Of a DNA stretch of 64,000 nt, positions 25,672 through 39,680 are shown piece after piece. The DNA comes from Ectorhizobium quercum (GTDB lineage: Bacteria > Pseudomonadota > Alphaproteobacteria > Rhizobiales > Rhizobiaceae). Under the pieces are notes generated by a model. It ran no database searches, was not told the DNA's origin, and worked only from the letters and a program-made list of their open reading frames with translations. A program made the translations under genes and the position numbers. How positions within the stretch are numbered: the first letter of the stretch is position 1; each line of letters opens with the position of its first letter. The stretch covers positions 397,737 through 461,736 of the forward strand of contig NZ_JANFPI010000005.1 of the NCBI RefSeq assembly GCF_026552795.1, given 5' to 3'.

Positions 25672-26958
25672 ATGCTGTGGCAAAGCCCGATCGCGCCGGG
25701 AATCTCCTGGTATCAGGCCGATGCCGGCGAGCGGCCGGATTTTCCCGCGCTCGACGGGTCGGCGACGGTCGACGTCGCGATCATCGGCGGCGGCTTCACC
25801 GGCTTGCAGGCGGCCTATGCGCTGGCGAAGGCCGGCGTTTCCGTAATGCTGATCGAGGCGCATCGCTGCGGCGACGGCGCTTCGGGCCGCAACGGCGGCC
25901 AGTTCGGCACCGGCCAGCGCTGGTGGCCGGAGGAACTGGAACCGACACTCGGCTACGAGCGCTCCAGGGCACTGTTCGATCTCGCCGAAGGTGCCAAGAA
26001 GCACGTGCTCGATTTCGCCGCCGAGAACGGCATCGACATGGACTACCTGCCCGGCCAGATGAACGTCGCCCACAAGCCGGGTCACGAGCGTGATTATCAG
26101 GCCAATGCCGAGATCGCCGCGACACGCTACGATTATCCGCATTCCACCTATATGGACCGCAAGGAGACGGCGGAGCGGCTGGGCTCGGACCGCTATTATT
26201 GCGGCGTGCGCGACATGGGCACCGGCCATATCCAGCCGATGAAGCTGCTGATCGGCCTGGCGAGGGCCGCCAGCGCCGCCGGCGCCGCCATTTTCGAGAA
26301 CACGCGGGCAACGGCGATCCGTTCGCAGTCCGGCCGGGTCGAGATCGACACCGCCAGCGGCACGATCACGGCCGGCAAGGCGCTGATCGCCACCAACGCC
26401 TATATCGAGCGGCTCGAACCCGTCACCGCGGCGCATGTCATGCCGATCCGCTCCTTCATCGGCGCCACCGTTCCGCTCGACGACTTCCCCGACGTGCTGC
26501 CCGGCAAGGAAGCGGTGGCCGATTCACGCTTCGTGGTGCGCTATTTCCGCAAGACCCGCGACAACCGCCTGCTGTTCGGCGGGCGCGAGGCCTATACCGC
26601 CGACCATCCGACCGATATGTCCGTCCATATCCACCGGCAGGTCACGGAACTCTATCCGGCGCTGAAGGACATCGCCTTCACCCATGCCTGGGGCGGGTCG
26701 GTCGGCATCACCATGCCGCGCCGGCCCTTCGTGCGCGAGGTGATGCCGCATGTCGTCTCCATCGGCGGCTATTCCGGCCACGGCGTCATGCTGTCCAATT
26801 ATTGCGGCAGGCTCTATGCCGAGGCGGTGCTGGGCAAGAGCCCCGATCTGGACTTGCTGAAGGACCTGAAGGTCGGCCCCTTCCCCGGCGGGCCGAAGCT
26901 GCGCGCGCCGCTGCTTTTCCTCGCGCTTTCCTGGTACGCCCTGAGGGACAGGTTCTGA
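25672..26958 (+). CDS. puuB: Gamma-glutamylputrescine oxidoreductase (FAD, DAO family)
   Basis: This 428-residue FAD enzyme has Rossmann motif IIGGGFTGLQAAYALAKAG (GGG at 39-41) and the PuuB/OrdL-type run GDGASGRNGGQFGTGQ. The C-terminal segment GYSGHGVMLSNYCGRLYAEAV is also typical. It oxidises the glutamylated polyamine to an aldehyde. It lies nine bases after puuA, so the pair form one unit. The later enzymes of the pathway (aldehyde dehydrogenase, PuuD hydrolase) are not in the window. Confidence 0.87.
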   Translation: MLWQSPIAPGISWYQADAGERPDFPALDGSATVDVAIIGGGFTGLQAAYALAKAGVSVMLIEAHRCGDGASGRNGGQFGTGQRWWPEELEPTLGYERSRALFDLAEGAKKHVLDFAAENGIDMDYLPGQMNVAHKPGHERDYQANAEIAATRYDYPHSTYMDRKETAERLGSDRYYCGVRDMGTGHIQPMKLLIGLARAASAAGAAIFENTRATAIRSQSGRVEIDTASGTITAGKALIATNAYIERLEPVTAAHVMPIRSFIGATVPLDDFPDVLPGKEAVADSRFVVRYFRKTRDNRLLFGGREAYTADHPTDMSVHIHRQVTELYPALKDIAFTHAWGGSVGITMPRRPFVREVMPHVVSIGGYSGHGVMLSNYCGRLYAEAVLGKSPDLDLLKDLKVGPFPGGPKLRAPLLFLALSWYALRDRF

Positions 26959-27291
26959 ACAAGGCGTCCGAGGCTCCGCGCGACGCCGCTTCATACGGCC
27001 TCCATATTCTGGCACCATAGAGTGATAGTCGCTTTCGGCGGCGTGGCGATTCCCGTTGCGTGCCGGCCCGCGATCCTTCCACCGCACGTGTTTTTCCGGC
27101 GGTTCCGGCGTGTTTCGCTTTCACGGTTCGGCCCGCCGCAAGAGACCTGCCGGCGGGTGCCGGGGTTGTTGGATACGCCCGCGGCTGACGCCGGAGCGAA
27201 CGGCGTCGGCGAATTTTGTTGCGTTGCACACTGGCGTATTTAAATCGATTAGATTACAATGTCGATATTCTTTTCCGGAGAAGAAAAACGC
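26959..27291. other. Intergenic stretch before zwf
   Basis: No gene is supported in these 333 bases. The first 230 bases are G+C rich without clear structure. The last 60 bases are A+T rich (around 27240-27280) and presumably hold the zwf promoter. No HexR-type palindrome was found. A TTGCAC hexamer occurs, but no well-spaced -10 partner. Confidence 0.5.
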
Positions 27292-28770
<1,479 letters not shown>

Positions 28771-28794
28771 GCGCCCGCGCAGGAAGGAAACGAC

Positions 28795-29490
28795 ATGGAG
28801 CATTTCCATTCATTCGAGACGAGGCAGGCGCTTGCAGACGCGCTGGCCGACGCAGTGGCGGGCGCCCTGACCGCGGCGATCAAGGCACGCGGCAGGGCGA
28901 GCCTTGCCGTGTCCGGCGGCTCGACCCCGAAACTGTTCTTCGCCACGCTTTCCACGCGGCCACTGCCGTGGGAAAAGGTGACGGTGACGCTCGTCGACGA
29001 ACGCTTCGTGCCGCCGGAAAGCGACCGTTCCAACCATAACCTGCTCGCCGCGCATCTTCTGACGAACGCGGCCGCAAAGGCCCGCTTCGTGCCGCTTTAC
29101 CACGCCGGCAGGACGGCGGAGGAAGCAGCCGTCCTCGCAAGCCGGGAAACCTGCGGCATCGACGAGCCGTTCGACGTGGCGATCCTGGGAATGGGAACCG
29201 ACGGCCATACGGCCTCGTTCTTCCCCGGCGGGGACAATCTCGCCGAAGCACTCGATGCCGCCGCGACGCGCGGCGTCGTGACCATACGGGCGCCGGACGC
29301 GGGCGAGCCGCGGCTGACCTTCACCTTCAGCGCGCTGCGCGATGCGCGTTTTCTCGCTCTCCACATCGAGGGTGAGGAGAAGAAGCGCGTGCTCGAGGCC
29401 GCCCGGGCGGAAGGCCGTGAGGAGGACATGCCGATCCGCGCCGTGCTGAACCGCTCGCTCACGCCGCTCGAGATTTTCTGGGCGCCCTGA
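28795..29490 (+). CDS. pgl: 6-phosphogluconolactonase
   Basis: This 231-residue protein is of the DevB/Pgl family, which hydrolyses 6-phosphogluconolactone to 6-phosphogluconate. Family motifs SGGSTPKLFF, VTLVDERFVPP and AILGMGTDGHTASFFPG are present in order. It sits 24 bases after zwf and 83 bases before edd, an operon order common in Rhizobiaceae. Length is normal. Confidence 0.95.
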   Translation: MEHFHSFETRQALADALADAVAGALTAAIKARGRASLAVSGGSTPKLFFATLSTRPLPWEKVTVTLVDERFVPPESDRSNHNLLAAHLLTNAAAKARFVPLYHAGRTAEEAAVLASRETCGIDEPFDVAILGMGTDGHTASFFPGGDNLAEALDAAATRGVVTIRAPDAGEPRLTFTFSALRDARFLALHIEGEEKKRVLEAARAEGREEDMPIRAVLNRSLTPLEIFWAP

Positions 29491-29573
29491 GCGCCGCCGC
29501 CATTCGATCCAACGTTCCAGCGCTTTCAGCGGTCTTCCCGTCACTTGAAGCGCTTTGAAGAAAGGACGCCGTC

Positions 29574-31394
29574 ATGCCCGCCGATTCTCGCATCATGTCC
29601 ATCACGAAGCGCATCGTCGAACGCTCGAGGCCGACCCGCGACATCTATCTCGATCGCCTGCGCTCCGCTTCCCACAAGAAGGTGCAGCGCTCCGTTCTCG
29701 GCTGCGCCAACCTGGCGCACGGCTTCGCCGTCTGTTCCCCCGCCGGGAAAGAGGCGCTGGCCGGCGATAGCGCGCTCAATCTCGGCATCATCACCTCCTA
29801 CAACGACATGCTGTCGGCGCACCAGCCGTTCGAAACCTATCCGGCGCTGATCCGGCAGGCCGCGGCCGAGGCCGGCGGCGTCGCCCAGGTGGCCGGCGGC
29901 GTTCCGGCCATGTGCGACGGCGTCACCCAGGGCCAGCCCGGCATGGAGCTTTCGCTTTTCTCGCGCGATCTCATCGCGATGGCCGCCGGCATCGGCCTGA
30001 CCCACAACATGTTCGATTCGACGGTCTATCTCGGGGTCTGCGACAAGATCGTCCCGGGGCTGACCATCGCGGCGCTTACCTTCGGCCACCTGCCGGCCAT
30101 CTTCATTCCCGCCGGGCCGATGACCTCCGGCCTGCCCAACGACGAGAAGGCGAAGATCCGCCAGCTTTACGCCGAGGGCAAGGTGGGCCGCGCGGAACTG
30201 CTGGAGGCAGAATCGAAATCCTATCACGGCCCCGGCACCTGCACCTTCTACGGCACGGCCAATTCCAACCAGATGCTGATGGAAATCATGGGCTTCCACA
30301 TGCCCGGCGCCTCCTTCATCAATCCCGGCACGCCGCTGCGCGACGCGCTGACGAAGGAAGCAACGAAGCGCGCGCTGGCCATCACCGCGCTTGGCAACGA
30401 ATATACGCCCGCCGGCGAGATGATCGACGAGCGCTCCATCGTCAACGGCGTCGTCGGCCTGCACGCGACCGGCGGCTCGACCAACCATACGCTGCACCTG
30501 CTGGCGATGGCGCGGGCGGCAGGCATCATGCTGACATGGCAGGACATTTCCGACCTGTCCGACATCGTGCCGCTGCTGGCCCGCGTCTATCCGAACGGCC
30601 TTGCCGACGTGAACCACTTCCACGCGGCCGGCGGCATGGGCTTCCTCATCGCCCAGCTTCTGAAGAAGGGCCTGCTGCACGACGACGTGCGCACCGTTTT
30701 CGGCCAGGGCATGGAGGCCTACGCCATCGACGTCAGGCTCGGCGAGAACGGCACGGTCAGGCGCGAGCCGATCTCCGACGTCAGCGCCGATCCCAGGGTT
30801 CTGGCTCCCATCGAAGCGCCGTTCCAGCCGAATGGCGGGCTGAAGATGCTGACCGGCAATCTCGGCAATGGCGTCATCAAGGTCTCCGCCGTGAAGCCGG
30901 ACCGCCACGTCATCGAGGCGCCGGCCATTGTCTTCCACGACCAGCAGGAAATCCAGGACGCCTTCAAGGCCGGCAAGCTGGAAAAGGACTTCATCGCCGT
31001 GGTGCGCTTCCAGGGGCCGAAGGCGAACGGCATGCCGGAACTGCACAAGCTGACGCCGCCGCTCGGCGTGTTGCAGGACCGCGGCTTCAGGGTCGCGCTC
31101 GTGACCGACGGCCGCATGTCCGGCGCCTCCGGCAAGGTGCCGGCGGCGATCCACGTCACGCCGGAAGCGGTGGACGGCGGGCCGATCGCGAAGATCCGCG
31201 ACGGCGACCTGATTCGTCTCGACGCCGTGGCCGGAACGCTCGAAGTGCTGGTGGATGCCGCCGAATTCGCCGCACGGCCGCACGTCGAAGCGGACCTTTC
31301 GGCGAAAGAATTCGGGCTGGGGCGCGAGCTTTTCGCCTCGTTCCGGCGCAACGCCGGCCCGGCCGACCACGGTGCGAGCGTGCTGTTCGCGTAG
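29574..31394 (+). CDS. edd: 6-phosphogluconate dehydratase
   Basis: This 606-residue enzyme of the IlvD/Edd family converts 6-phosphogluconate to 2-keto-3-deoxy-6-phosphogluconate. Segments include [22 protein letters not shown], a DKIVPG run following a cysteine, [13 protein letters not shown] and a C-terminal [17 protein letters not shown]. These are typical and carry the Fe-S cluster cysteines. It ends the zwf-pgl-edd unit. The aldolase gene eda is not in the window, as is usual in rhizobia. A second ATG five codons downstream (MSITKR) is an alternative start. Confidence 0.94.
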   Translation: MPADSRIMSITKRIVERSRPTRDIYLDRLRSASHKKVQRSVLGCANLAHGFAVCSPAGKEALAGDSALNLGIITSYNDMLSAHQPFETYPALIRQAAAEAGGVAQVAGGVPAMCDGVTQGQPGMELSLFSRDLIAMAAGIGLTHNMFDSTVYLGVCDKIVPGLTIAALTFGHLPAIFIPAGPMTSGLPNDEKAKIRQLYAEGKVGRAELLEAESKSYHGPGTCTFYGTANSNQMLMEIMGFHMPGASFINPGTPLRDALTKEATKRALAITALGNEYTPAGEMIDERSIVNGVVGLHATGGSTNHTLHLLAMARAAGIMLTWQDISDLSDIVPLLARVYPNGLADVNHFHAAGGMGFLIAQLLKKGLLHDDVRTVFGQGMEAYAIDVRLGENGTVRREPISDVSADPRVLAPIEAPFQPNGGLKMLTGNLGNGVIKVSAVKPDRHVIEAPAIVFHDQQEIQDAFKAGKLEKDFIAVVRFQGPKANGMPELHKLTPPLGVLQDRGFRVALVTDGRMSGASGKVPAAIHVTPEAVDGGPIAKIRDGDLIRLDAVAGTLEVLVDAAEFAARPHVEADLSAKEFGLGRELFASFRRNAGPADHGASVLFA

Positions 31395-31442
31395 GGCGGT
31401 TCAGCGTTTCACGCAATTGCCCTGGCGACGGGCCGCGCCTCT

Positions 31443-31853
31443 TCAGGCGCGGACGTCGAGCACGTAGTCCTTATGGGCCGGATGCGTGCTGTAGACGAAA
31501 ATGCGGTTTATTTCCTTGTCCGTCAGAAGGCGCAGGAAACGGACCTCGATGCGGTTGTTGGCCAGCGTCTTCATCAGCACGCAGCCGATCTTGGTGATGC
31601 GTGCATCGGGAATGTCGAGATAGAACTGGTTCGGCACATGATACTGGGTCATGAGGCCCAGGATCGCCGTGCTTTGCGAAATCTGCAAAATATCGCACCG
31701 GCGCGCCGCCAAGTGCATGACGCCCTTTTCGGTATATTCGATGCGCGCCGCATTGCGCGTTTCCTGCATGGGAAAGCGTGCTTCACGATCGTACATGAAG
31801 GACTCTTCCTTGTTCAGATAGGGCTGCCCCAGCGCAGCCTTGGAATTACTCAC
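31443..31853 (-). CDS. Small PilZ-like protein (136 aa)
   Basis: The protein is beta-rich and begins near an RNAARIEYTEKGVMHLAARRCDILQISQSTAIL segment. The pattern of an Arg-rich start, a CDILQIS-like strand and alternating hydrophobic strands recalls small PilZ proteins of rhizobia, which bind c-di-GMP. The canonical RxxxR and D/NxSxxG motifs are poorly conserved, so binding is doubtful. GTG at 31853 with GGAGG seven bases upstream is taken as start. An ATG at 31796 also has a good GGAAGAG. The gene is single and converges with edd. Confidence 0.6.
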   Translation of the reverse strand: MSNSKAALGQPYLNKEESFMYDREARFPMQETRNAARIEYTEKGVMHLAARRCDILQISQSTAILGLMTQYHVPNQFYLDIPDARITKIGCVLMKTLANNRIEVRFLRLLTDKEINRIFVYSTHPAHKDYVLDVRA

Positions 31854-31935
31854 GACCCGGCCTCCGTGTATGCTACCGGATGTTTAGCACCGAAATTTTA
31901 ACAGAGGGTTCGAGCGCCGGATAAACCGCCGCGTA

Positions 31936-32958
31936 TCAATCCGGCACGGGGCCGGTCGAGGCCCGCCGGACCAGAGCGGCATGCCAGATTTCCTGAAGGT
32001 CCGGCTCCCGTCCGTTTTCGATCACGCCGATCAGACGTTCGGCGATGCGAACACCGGCTGCGCGCAGCGAGGAGCGCGTCGTCGTCAACGGCACGGAAAA
32101 ATTCTCCGGCTTGAGAAGCGGCAGATCGTCGTCATGCGTGGTGAGCGAGATGTCGCGGCCAAGCTTCAATCCCCGGGCATAGATGGCCCTCACCGCACCG
32201 AGCGCCTGCGCGGTGGACGAGCAAAGGACGGCGGTGGGCCGGGCGGGCCGGTCGAGAAGCGCGTTCATGGCGCGATAGCCCTGGTCGTCCGTCATCGGAA
32301 CGGCAAGGCAGGCCGAAGGGTCGAGCGCGATGCCCGCCTCGCGCAGCCGGTTTTCCGCCCCCTGACGCCGCCGCAAGGCAAAATCGAATTCTTCCGGCGC
32401 GTTGATCAGGCCGAAGCGGCGATGTCCGAGGTCGATCATGTGGTCGGCCGCATCGCGGAACACCGCCTCGTTGTCGATATCGAGAAACGCATAATCCTCC
32501 GGCAGGCCGGCGGAACGCCCATGCACGATGAACGGCAGGCCGAGCGACCGCGTCGTCGCGATGCGCGGATCGCCGGCGCGCAGATAGCCGATATAGAGCC
32601 CGTCCACGCTGCCGGACGAGGCCAGGCGGCGGATCGCCTTTTCCTCGTCGTGGGGGTCGGCGGGCATGATGACGAAATGGAAGTCGTGTTTCAGCGCAAC
32701 CTCGCCGATGCCGCTCAGGAATTCGCCGAAGTGAACGTCGAAATGATGCTCCGACGAGGTGGGCATGACGAGACCGATGGAGCGCGCCCGCCCGGTCGCC
32801 AGCCTCTGGGCGGCCTTGTTGGGACGGTAGCCCGTCTTTTCCGCGGCGGCCAGAACCCGCTGCCGCGTCGCCTCGCTGACCTCCGGAAAACCGTTCAGGG
32901 CACGGCTCACCGTCGTCTGCGACAGGCCCAGCATTTCCGAAAGCTGCTTCAGATTCAT
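31936..32958 (-). CDS. aglR: LacI-family repressor of the alpha-glucoside operon
   Basis: This 340-residue LacI-type regulator has an N-terminal helix-turn-helix (MNLKQLSEMLGLSQTTVSRALNGFPEVSEATRQRV) and a periplasmic-binding-like effector domain from about residue 60. It diverges from aglEFGAK, as AglR does in Sinorhizobium. It presumably represses agl transcription until an alpha-glucoside binds. A perfect palindrome, TCAAAGCGCTTTGA, in the 275-base intergenic region is a good operator candidate. Confidence 0.9.
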   Translation of the reverse strand: MNLKQLSEMLGLSQTTVSRALNGFPEVSEATRQRVLAAAEKTGYRPNKAAQRLATGRARSIGLVMPTSSEHHFDVHFGEFLSGIGEVALKHDFHFVIMPADPHDEEKAIRRLASSGSVDGLYIGYLRAGDPRIATTRSLGLPFIVHGRSAGLPEDYAFLDIDNEAVFRDAADHMIDLGHRRFGLINAPEEFDFALRRRQGAENRLREAGIALDPSACLAVPMTDDQGYRAMNALLDRPARPTAVLCSSTAQALGAVRAIYARGLKLGRDISLTTHDDDLPLLKPENFSVPLTTTRSSLRAAGVRIAERLIGVIENGREPDLQEIWHAALVRRASTGPVPD

Positions 32959-33150
32959 CCGTCCTCCCCCGGCGGCTACAGAAATACGCGCGACTCAATC
33001 CCACCCGCACACTGTCACATACTGGACTTGTCCACCATCGCGCCTAACCTTCTCAACAAACAACATCAAGAGACCGCAAGGCAAAAGGTTGCCCGGGTAC
33101 AACACCTGAAAAGGCTTGACTCGCATGAAGAGGAAATGTGAATTGACGGG

Positions 33151-33164
33151 TCAAAGCGCTTTGA
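33151..33164. promoter_or_regulatory. Candidate AglR operator
   Basis: TCAAAGCGCTTTGA is a perfect 14-base palindrome with a central CG step, the usual symmetry of LacI-family operators. It lies 70 bases upstream of the aglE ATG and 193 bases from the aglR start. It is the only such site seen in this region. Confidence 0.7.
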
Positions 33165-33233
33165 GAGGGAGCCGGGCGTACACGATTTCGACTGTGGTTT
33201 CGGTACAGCACGAATGACGGGGAGGTCATCCTG

Positions 33234-34595
33234 ATGAAGTTTCACCTGAAGGCGGGAGTTGCGGCGCTCGCCCTGCTCGCGATGCCGGCTGCGGCGGCCG
33301 AGCTGAAGTTCACGCCGGGCGAGGACCAGCGGCTGAACTGGGCAAGCTACGAGGCGTTCAAGCAGGCCCATGCCGACCTGAAGGGCCAGACGCTGACCAT
33401 CTTCGGCCCCTGGCGCGGCGACGACGAGGCGCTGTTCCGCACGGTTCTTGCCTATTTTTCCGATGCGACGGGCATCGACGTGCGCTATTCCTCCTCCGAA
33501 AACTACGAGCAGCAGATCGTCATCGACACACAGGCCGGCTCGCCGCCGGATATCGCCATCCTGCCGCAGCCGGGCCTTTACGCCGACCTTGCCGCCAAGG
33601 GTTTCCTCGTGCCGCTCGGACAGGACGTGGCCGACTGGGTGAAGGAAAACTACGGCGCCGGCGAAAGCTGGGTGAACTACGGCACCTACAAGGGCCGGGA
33701 CGGCGTCGAGGCCTATTTCGCCTTCCCGTTCAAGGCCGACCTCAAGTCGATGGTCTGGTACGTGCCGGAAAATTTCGAGGAAGCCGGCTATGAAATCCCC
33801 GAAACAATGGAAGACCTGTTCAAGCTGAGCGACCGGATCGTCGCCGATGGCGGCACCCCCTGGTGCATCGGCCTCGGCTCCGGCGGCGCGACGGGCTGGC
33901 CGGCGACCGACTGGGTGGAGGACATCCTGCTGCGCCAGCAGCCTCCGGAGGTCTACGACCAGTGGGTTTCCAACGAGATCAAGTTCAACGCGCCGGAAAT
34001 CGTCGCCGCCATCGAGGAATTCGGCAAGTTCGCCAAGAACAGCAAATATGTGGACGGCGGCGTCGCAGCCGTGGCCTCGACCGACTTCCGCGACAGCCCG
34101 AAGGGCCTGTTCACCATTCCGCCGAAATGCTACCTGCACCGACAGGCGTCCTTCGTCCCCTCCTTCTTCCCGGAAGGTGTCGAGCTGGGAACGGATGTCG
34201 ACTTCTTCTACCTGCCGCCCTATGCGTCCAAGGCCGACCTCGGCAAACCGGTTCTCGGCGCGGGCACGCTGGTTTCCATAACCCGCGACACCCGGCCCGC
34301 ACGCGCCTTCATCGACTTCCTGAAGACCCCGATCGCCCATGAAGTGTGGATGGCGCAGTCGAGCTTCCTGACGCCCTACAAGGCGGCGAAACCGGAAGCC
34401 TACGCCAACGAACAGATGCGCCGGCAGGGCGAGATCCTGACGACGGCCACTACCTTCCGCTTCGACGGTTCCGACCTGATGCCCGGCCAGATCGGCGCCG
34501 GCGCCTTCTGGACCGGCATGGTCGATTTCGTCGGCGGCAAATCGGCGGAGCAGGCCGCAACGGAAATTCAGAACGCCTGGGACGGACTGAACTAA
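33234..34595 (+). CDS. aglE: Alpha-glucoside periplasmic binding protein AglE
   Basis: This 453-residue extracytoplasmic solute-binding protein has a signal peptide (MKFHLKAGVAALALLAMPAAAA). The family-1 receptor fold is seen in segments such as FFEGTDIDVRYSSSE-like FSDATGIDVRYSSSE and PPDIAILPQPG. It is first in the aglEFGAK operon, whose gene order matches the Sinorhizobium system for sucrose, maltose and trehalose uptake. GGGGAGGTCATCCTG precedes the ATG. It delivers the sugar to AglFG. Confidence 0.9.
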   Translation: MKFHLKAGVAALALLAMPAAAAELKFTPGEDQRLNWASYEAFKQAHADLKGQTLTIFGPWRGDDEALFRTVLAYFSDATGIDVRYSSSENYEQQIVIDTQAGSPPDIAILPQPGLYADLAAKGFLVPLGQDVADWVKENYGAGESWVNYGTYKGRDGVEAYFAFPFKADLKSMVWYVPENFEEAGYEIPETMEDLFKLSDRIVADGGTPWCIGLGSGGATGWPATDWVEDILLRQQPPEVYDQWVSNEIKFNAPEIVAAIEEFGKFAKNSKYVDGGVAAVASTDFRDSPKGLFTIPPKCYLHRQASFVPSFFPEGVELGTDVDFFYLPPYASKADLGKPVLGAGTLVSITRDTRPARAFIDFLKTPIAHEVWMAQSSFLTPYKAAKPEAYANEQMRRQGEILTTATTFRFDGSDLMPGQIGAGAFWTGMVDFVGGKSAEQAATEIQNAWDGLN

Positions 34596-34652
34596 GCTTC
34601 AGGGCAAGCGGGCGGTGCAAGCCCGCCCGTTCACGAACGGAGAGGGAGGGAC

Positions 34653-35663
34653 ATGGCAGGACAGATCGTTTCGGCCATCGGCATCATGATCGCGGGCGTT
34701 TTCGCCTGCGCCGCCTACTACTGGCTGTCCGACCGGCTGCTGAACGCGGCGCTGCCGGTGCGCGGCCGCGACATCATGACGGCATCGCGCAACCTCAACC
34801 GCCGGGCCGTCGTCCGGCCCTGGCTGTTCCTGGGGCCGGCCCTCGTCCTGCTCGCGGTCTATCTGGTCTATCCGGTGATCGCCACCGTCATACTGTCCTT
34901 CTACGACCGCACCGGGACGAGTTTCGTCGGCCTCGACAACTATCGCTGGGCCGTCTTCGACCGCGAGTTCCGCCGCTCCATCCTCAACAACGTGCTGTGG
35001 CTGGCCGTCGTGCCCGCCGCCTGCACCTTCCTCGGCCTCGTCATTGCCGTCCTGACCGACCGCATCTGGTGGGGCAACATCGCCAAGTCCATCGTCTTCA
35101 TGCCGATGGCGATCTCCTTCGTCGGCGCGTCGGTGATCTGGAAATTCATCTACGAATATCGCGGCTCCGGCACGCAGATCGGCCTTCTCAACGCCGTCGT
35201 GACGTGGTTCGGCGGCGACCCGCAGGTGTGGATCGCCCTGCCCTTCTGGAACAACTTCTTCCTGATGGCCATTCTCGTCTGGATCCAGACCGGCTTCGCG
35301 ATGGTCATCCTGTCGGCGGCGCTGCGCGGCATTCCGGAAGAGACCGTCGAGGCGGCCGTCATCGACGGGGCCAGCGGCTGGCAGATCTTCTGGAAGATCA
35401 TGGTGCCGCAGATATGGGGGACGATCGCGGTCGTCTGGACGACGATCACCATTCTCGTCCTCAAGGTCTTCGATATCGTCCTGACCATGACCAACGGCCA
35501 GTGGGACACGATGGTTCTCGCCAACCTGATGTTCAACTGGATGTTCCGCGGCGGCGGCGATTCCGGCCGCGCGGCGGTGATCGCGCTGATCATCATGGCC
35601 GCCGTGACGCCGATCATGATCTGGAACATCCGCCAGGCGAACCGCGAGAACGGAGGCCATTGA
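34653..35663 (+). CDS. aglF: Alpha-glucoside ABC transporter permease AglF
   Basis: This 336-residue inner-membrane permease has an extra N-terminal segment (IVSAIGIMIAGVFACAAYYWL) before the usual six-segment domain. The EAA-like loop is EETVEAAVIDGASGWQIFWKIMVP. AGAGGGAGG lies seven bases before the ATG. It pairs with AglG, whose gene starts two bases after its stop. The operon context (aglE, aglA, aglK) defines the substrate class. Confidence 0.9.
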   Translation: MAGQIVSAIGIMIAGVFACAAYYWLSDRLLNAALPVRGRDIMTASRNLNRRAVVRPWLFLGPALVLLAVYLVYPVIATVILSFYDRTGTSFVGLDNYRWAVFDREFRRSILNNVLWLAVVPAACTFLGLVIAVLTDRIWWGNIAKSIVFMPMAISFVGASVIWKFIYEYRGSGTQIGLLNAVVTWFGGDPQVWIALPFWNNFFLMAILVWIQTGFAMVILSAALRGIPEETVEAAVIDGASGWQIFWKIMVPQIWGTIAVVWTTITILVLKVFDIVLTMTNGQWDTMVLANLMFNWMFRGGGDSGRAAVIALIIMAAVTPIMIWNIRQANRENGGH

Positions 35664-35664
35664 C

Positions 35665-36819
35665 ATGGACATCGCACAATCCCTGCGCCGCACCGGCTTT
35701 CCCCGCCTGTTCGTGCATTTCGCCGTGCTTGTCATCGTGCTGCTCTGGCTCCTGCCGACGCTCGGCATTCTCGTCAGCTCCCTGCGCGACAAGGACCAGA
35801 TTACCGTTTCGGGATGGTGGACCGCCTTTGCGGGCGCGACCCAGACCGAGGCCGTGCGCCTTGCCGAACCCTCCGCGCAGCGGCAGGACGGCACCGGCTA
35901 CGTGATCTCCGGAACGCTGGTCGAGGGCGACAAGACGGTTTCCGCCTTCGGCACGCGGGTTCTGGAGCCCGGCGCCTTTCCGGCCGGCGAAACGGTCGAC
36001 GTGGGCGACGGCGAAACGCTGACCGTCCATGCCGACGGCACCTACGAATACCGCAAGCCGACGAGTTTCGACGGCGAGCGCGGCAGGCGCGTCTACCTGA
36101 CGGTGGTGACGCCGCCCGCCTTCACGTTCGACAATTACCGCACGGTGCTGAACGCCGAGGGCATCGGCAACGCCTTCGTCAACTCGCTGACCGTGACCAT
36201 CCCGGCGACGGTCATCCCGATCCTGATCGCGGCCTTCGCCGCCTATGCGCTGGCGTGGATGGAGTTTCCGGGCCGGGCGATCCTGATCGCCGTCGTCGTC
36301 GGCCTCATCGTCGTGCCGCTGCAAATGTCGCTCATACCGCTGTTGCGGATGTATAACGGCATCGGCATGCTGTTCGGCGTGCCGTCGAAAACCTATGCCG
36401 GGATCTGGCTGGCGCACACCGCCTTCGGCATGCCGCTCGCCATCTACCTGCTGCGCAACTACATTGCCGGCCTGCCGAAGGAAATCATCGAATCGGCCCG
36501 CGTCGACGGCGCGTCCGACTTCGAGATCTTCGTCAGGATCGTGCTGCCGCTATCCTTCCCGGCGCTCGCGTCCTTCTCCATCTTCCAGTTCCTCTGGGTG
36601 TGGAACGACCTGCTCGTGGCGATGGTCTTCCTCGGCACATCCGGGGACCAGCTCGTGCTGACCGGGGCGCTGAACGCGCTGCTCGGCTCGCGCGGCGGCA
36701 ACTGGGAAATCCTGACGGCCTCCGCCTTCATCACCATCATCGTCCCGCTCCTCGTCTTCTTCGCCTTGCAGCGCTACCTCGTGCGCGGCCTGCTGGCGGG
36801 GTCGGTCAAGGGCGGCTGA
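35665..36819 (+). CDS. aglG: Alpha-glucoside ABC transporter permease AglG with periplasmic insert
   Basis: This 384-residue permease of the MalG type has its first membrane segment at residues 14-33. About 120 residues of polar, beta-rich sequence follow (roughly 40-155, ending in VTPPAFTFDNYRTVL) before the remaining segments. The EAA loop reads KEIIESARVDGASDFEIFVRIVLP. Ordinary MalG-type permeases are about 280 residues, so the insert adds a periplasmic domain between segments one and two. It starts two bases after aglF. Confidence 0.9.
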   Translation: MDIAQSLRRTGFPRLFVHFAVLVIVLLWLLPTLGILVSSLRDKDQITVSGWWTAFAGATQTEAVRLAEPSAQRQDGTGYVISGTLVEGDKTVSAFGTRVLEPGAFPAGETVDVGDGETLTVHADGTYEYRKPTSFDGERGRRVYLTVVTPPAFTFDNYRTVLNAEGIGNAFVNSLTVTIPATVIPILIAAFAAYALAWMEFPGRAILIAVVVGLIVVPLQMSLIPLLRMYNGIGMLFGVPSKTYAGIWLAHTAFGMPLAIYLLRNYIAGLPKEIIESARVDGASDFEIFVRIVLPLSFPALASFSIFQFLWVWNDLLVAMVFLGTSGDQLVLTGALNALLGSRGGNWEILTASAFITIIVPLLVFFALQRYLVRGLLAGSVKGG

Positions 36820-36846
36820 GAACATCATCAGGAACAGGAAAATCGC

Positions 36847-38496
<1,650 letters not shown>

Positions 38497-38515
38497 GAAA
38501 GACAGGGAGGCTCTC

Positions 38516-39610
<1,095 letters not shown>

Positions 39611-39638
39611 CTTCCTCCCAAGACATGCCCCTTGCGAC

Positions 39639-39660
39639 GAGCGGCCCTTCGGGGCCGCTC
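39639..39660 (+). terminator. Hairpin after aglK (first of two identical copies)
   Basis: Nine-base arms GAGCGGCCC and GGGCCGCTC flank a TTCG tetraloop, 28 bases after the aglK stop. There is no T-run, but the stem is very stable. An identical 22-base copy occurs at 39794-39815, so each may serve one of the two converging units. Confidence 0.6.
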
Positions 39661-39680
39661 AGCGTATTGACACCCCTCTC

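Noticed and set aside
24211..26436. A 741-codon open frame opposite puuA and puuB
   Set aside because: It is antisense to two well-supported enzymes, its translation is Arg/His/Gly-rich low-complexity sequence, and it has no recognisable domain. It is a high-G+C shadow frame.
26959..27291. A HexR-type or other operator for the zwf-pgl-edd unit
   Set aside because: No palindrome of the expected type was found in the upstream region, only a general A+T-rich patch.
31433..31452. Hairpin CCGCGCCT/AGGCGCGG between edd and the PilZ-like gene
   Set aside because: It has no T-run on either strand and overlaps the end of the minus-strand coding sequence, so a terminator role is not supported.
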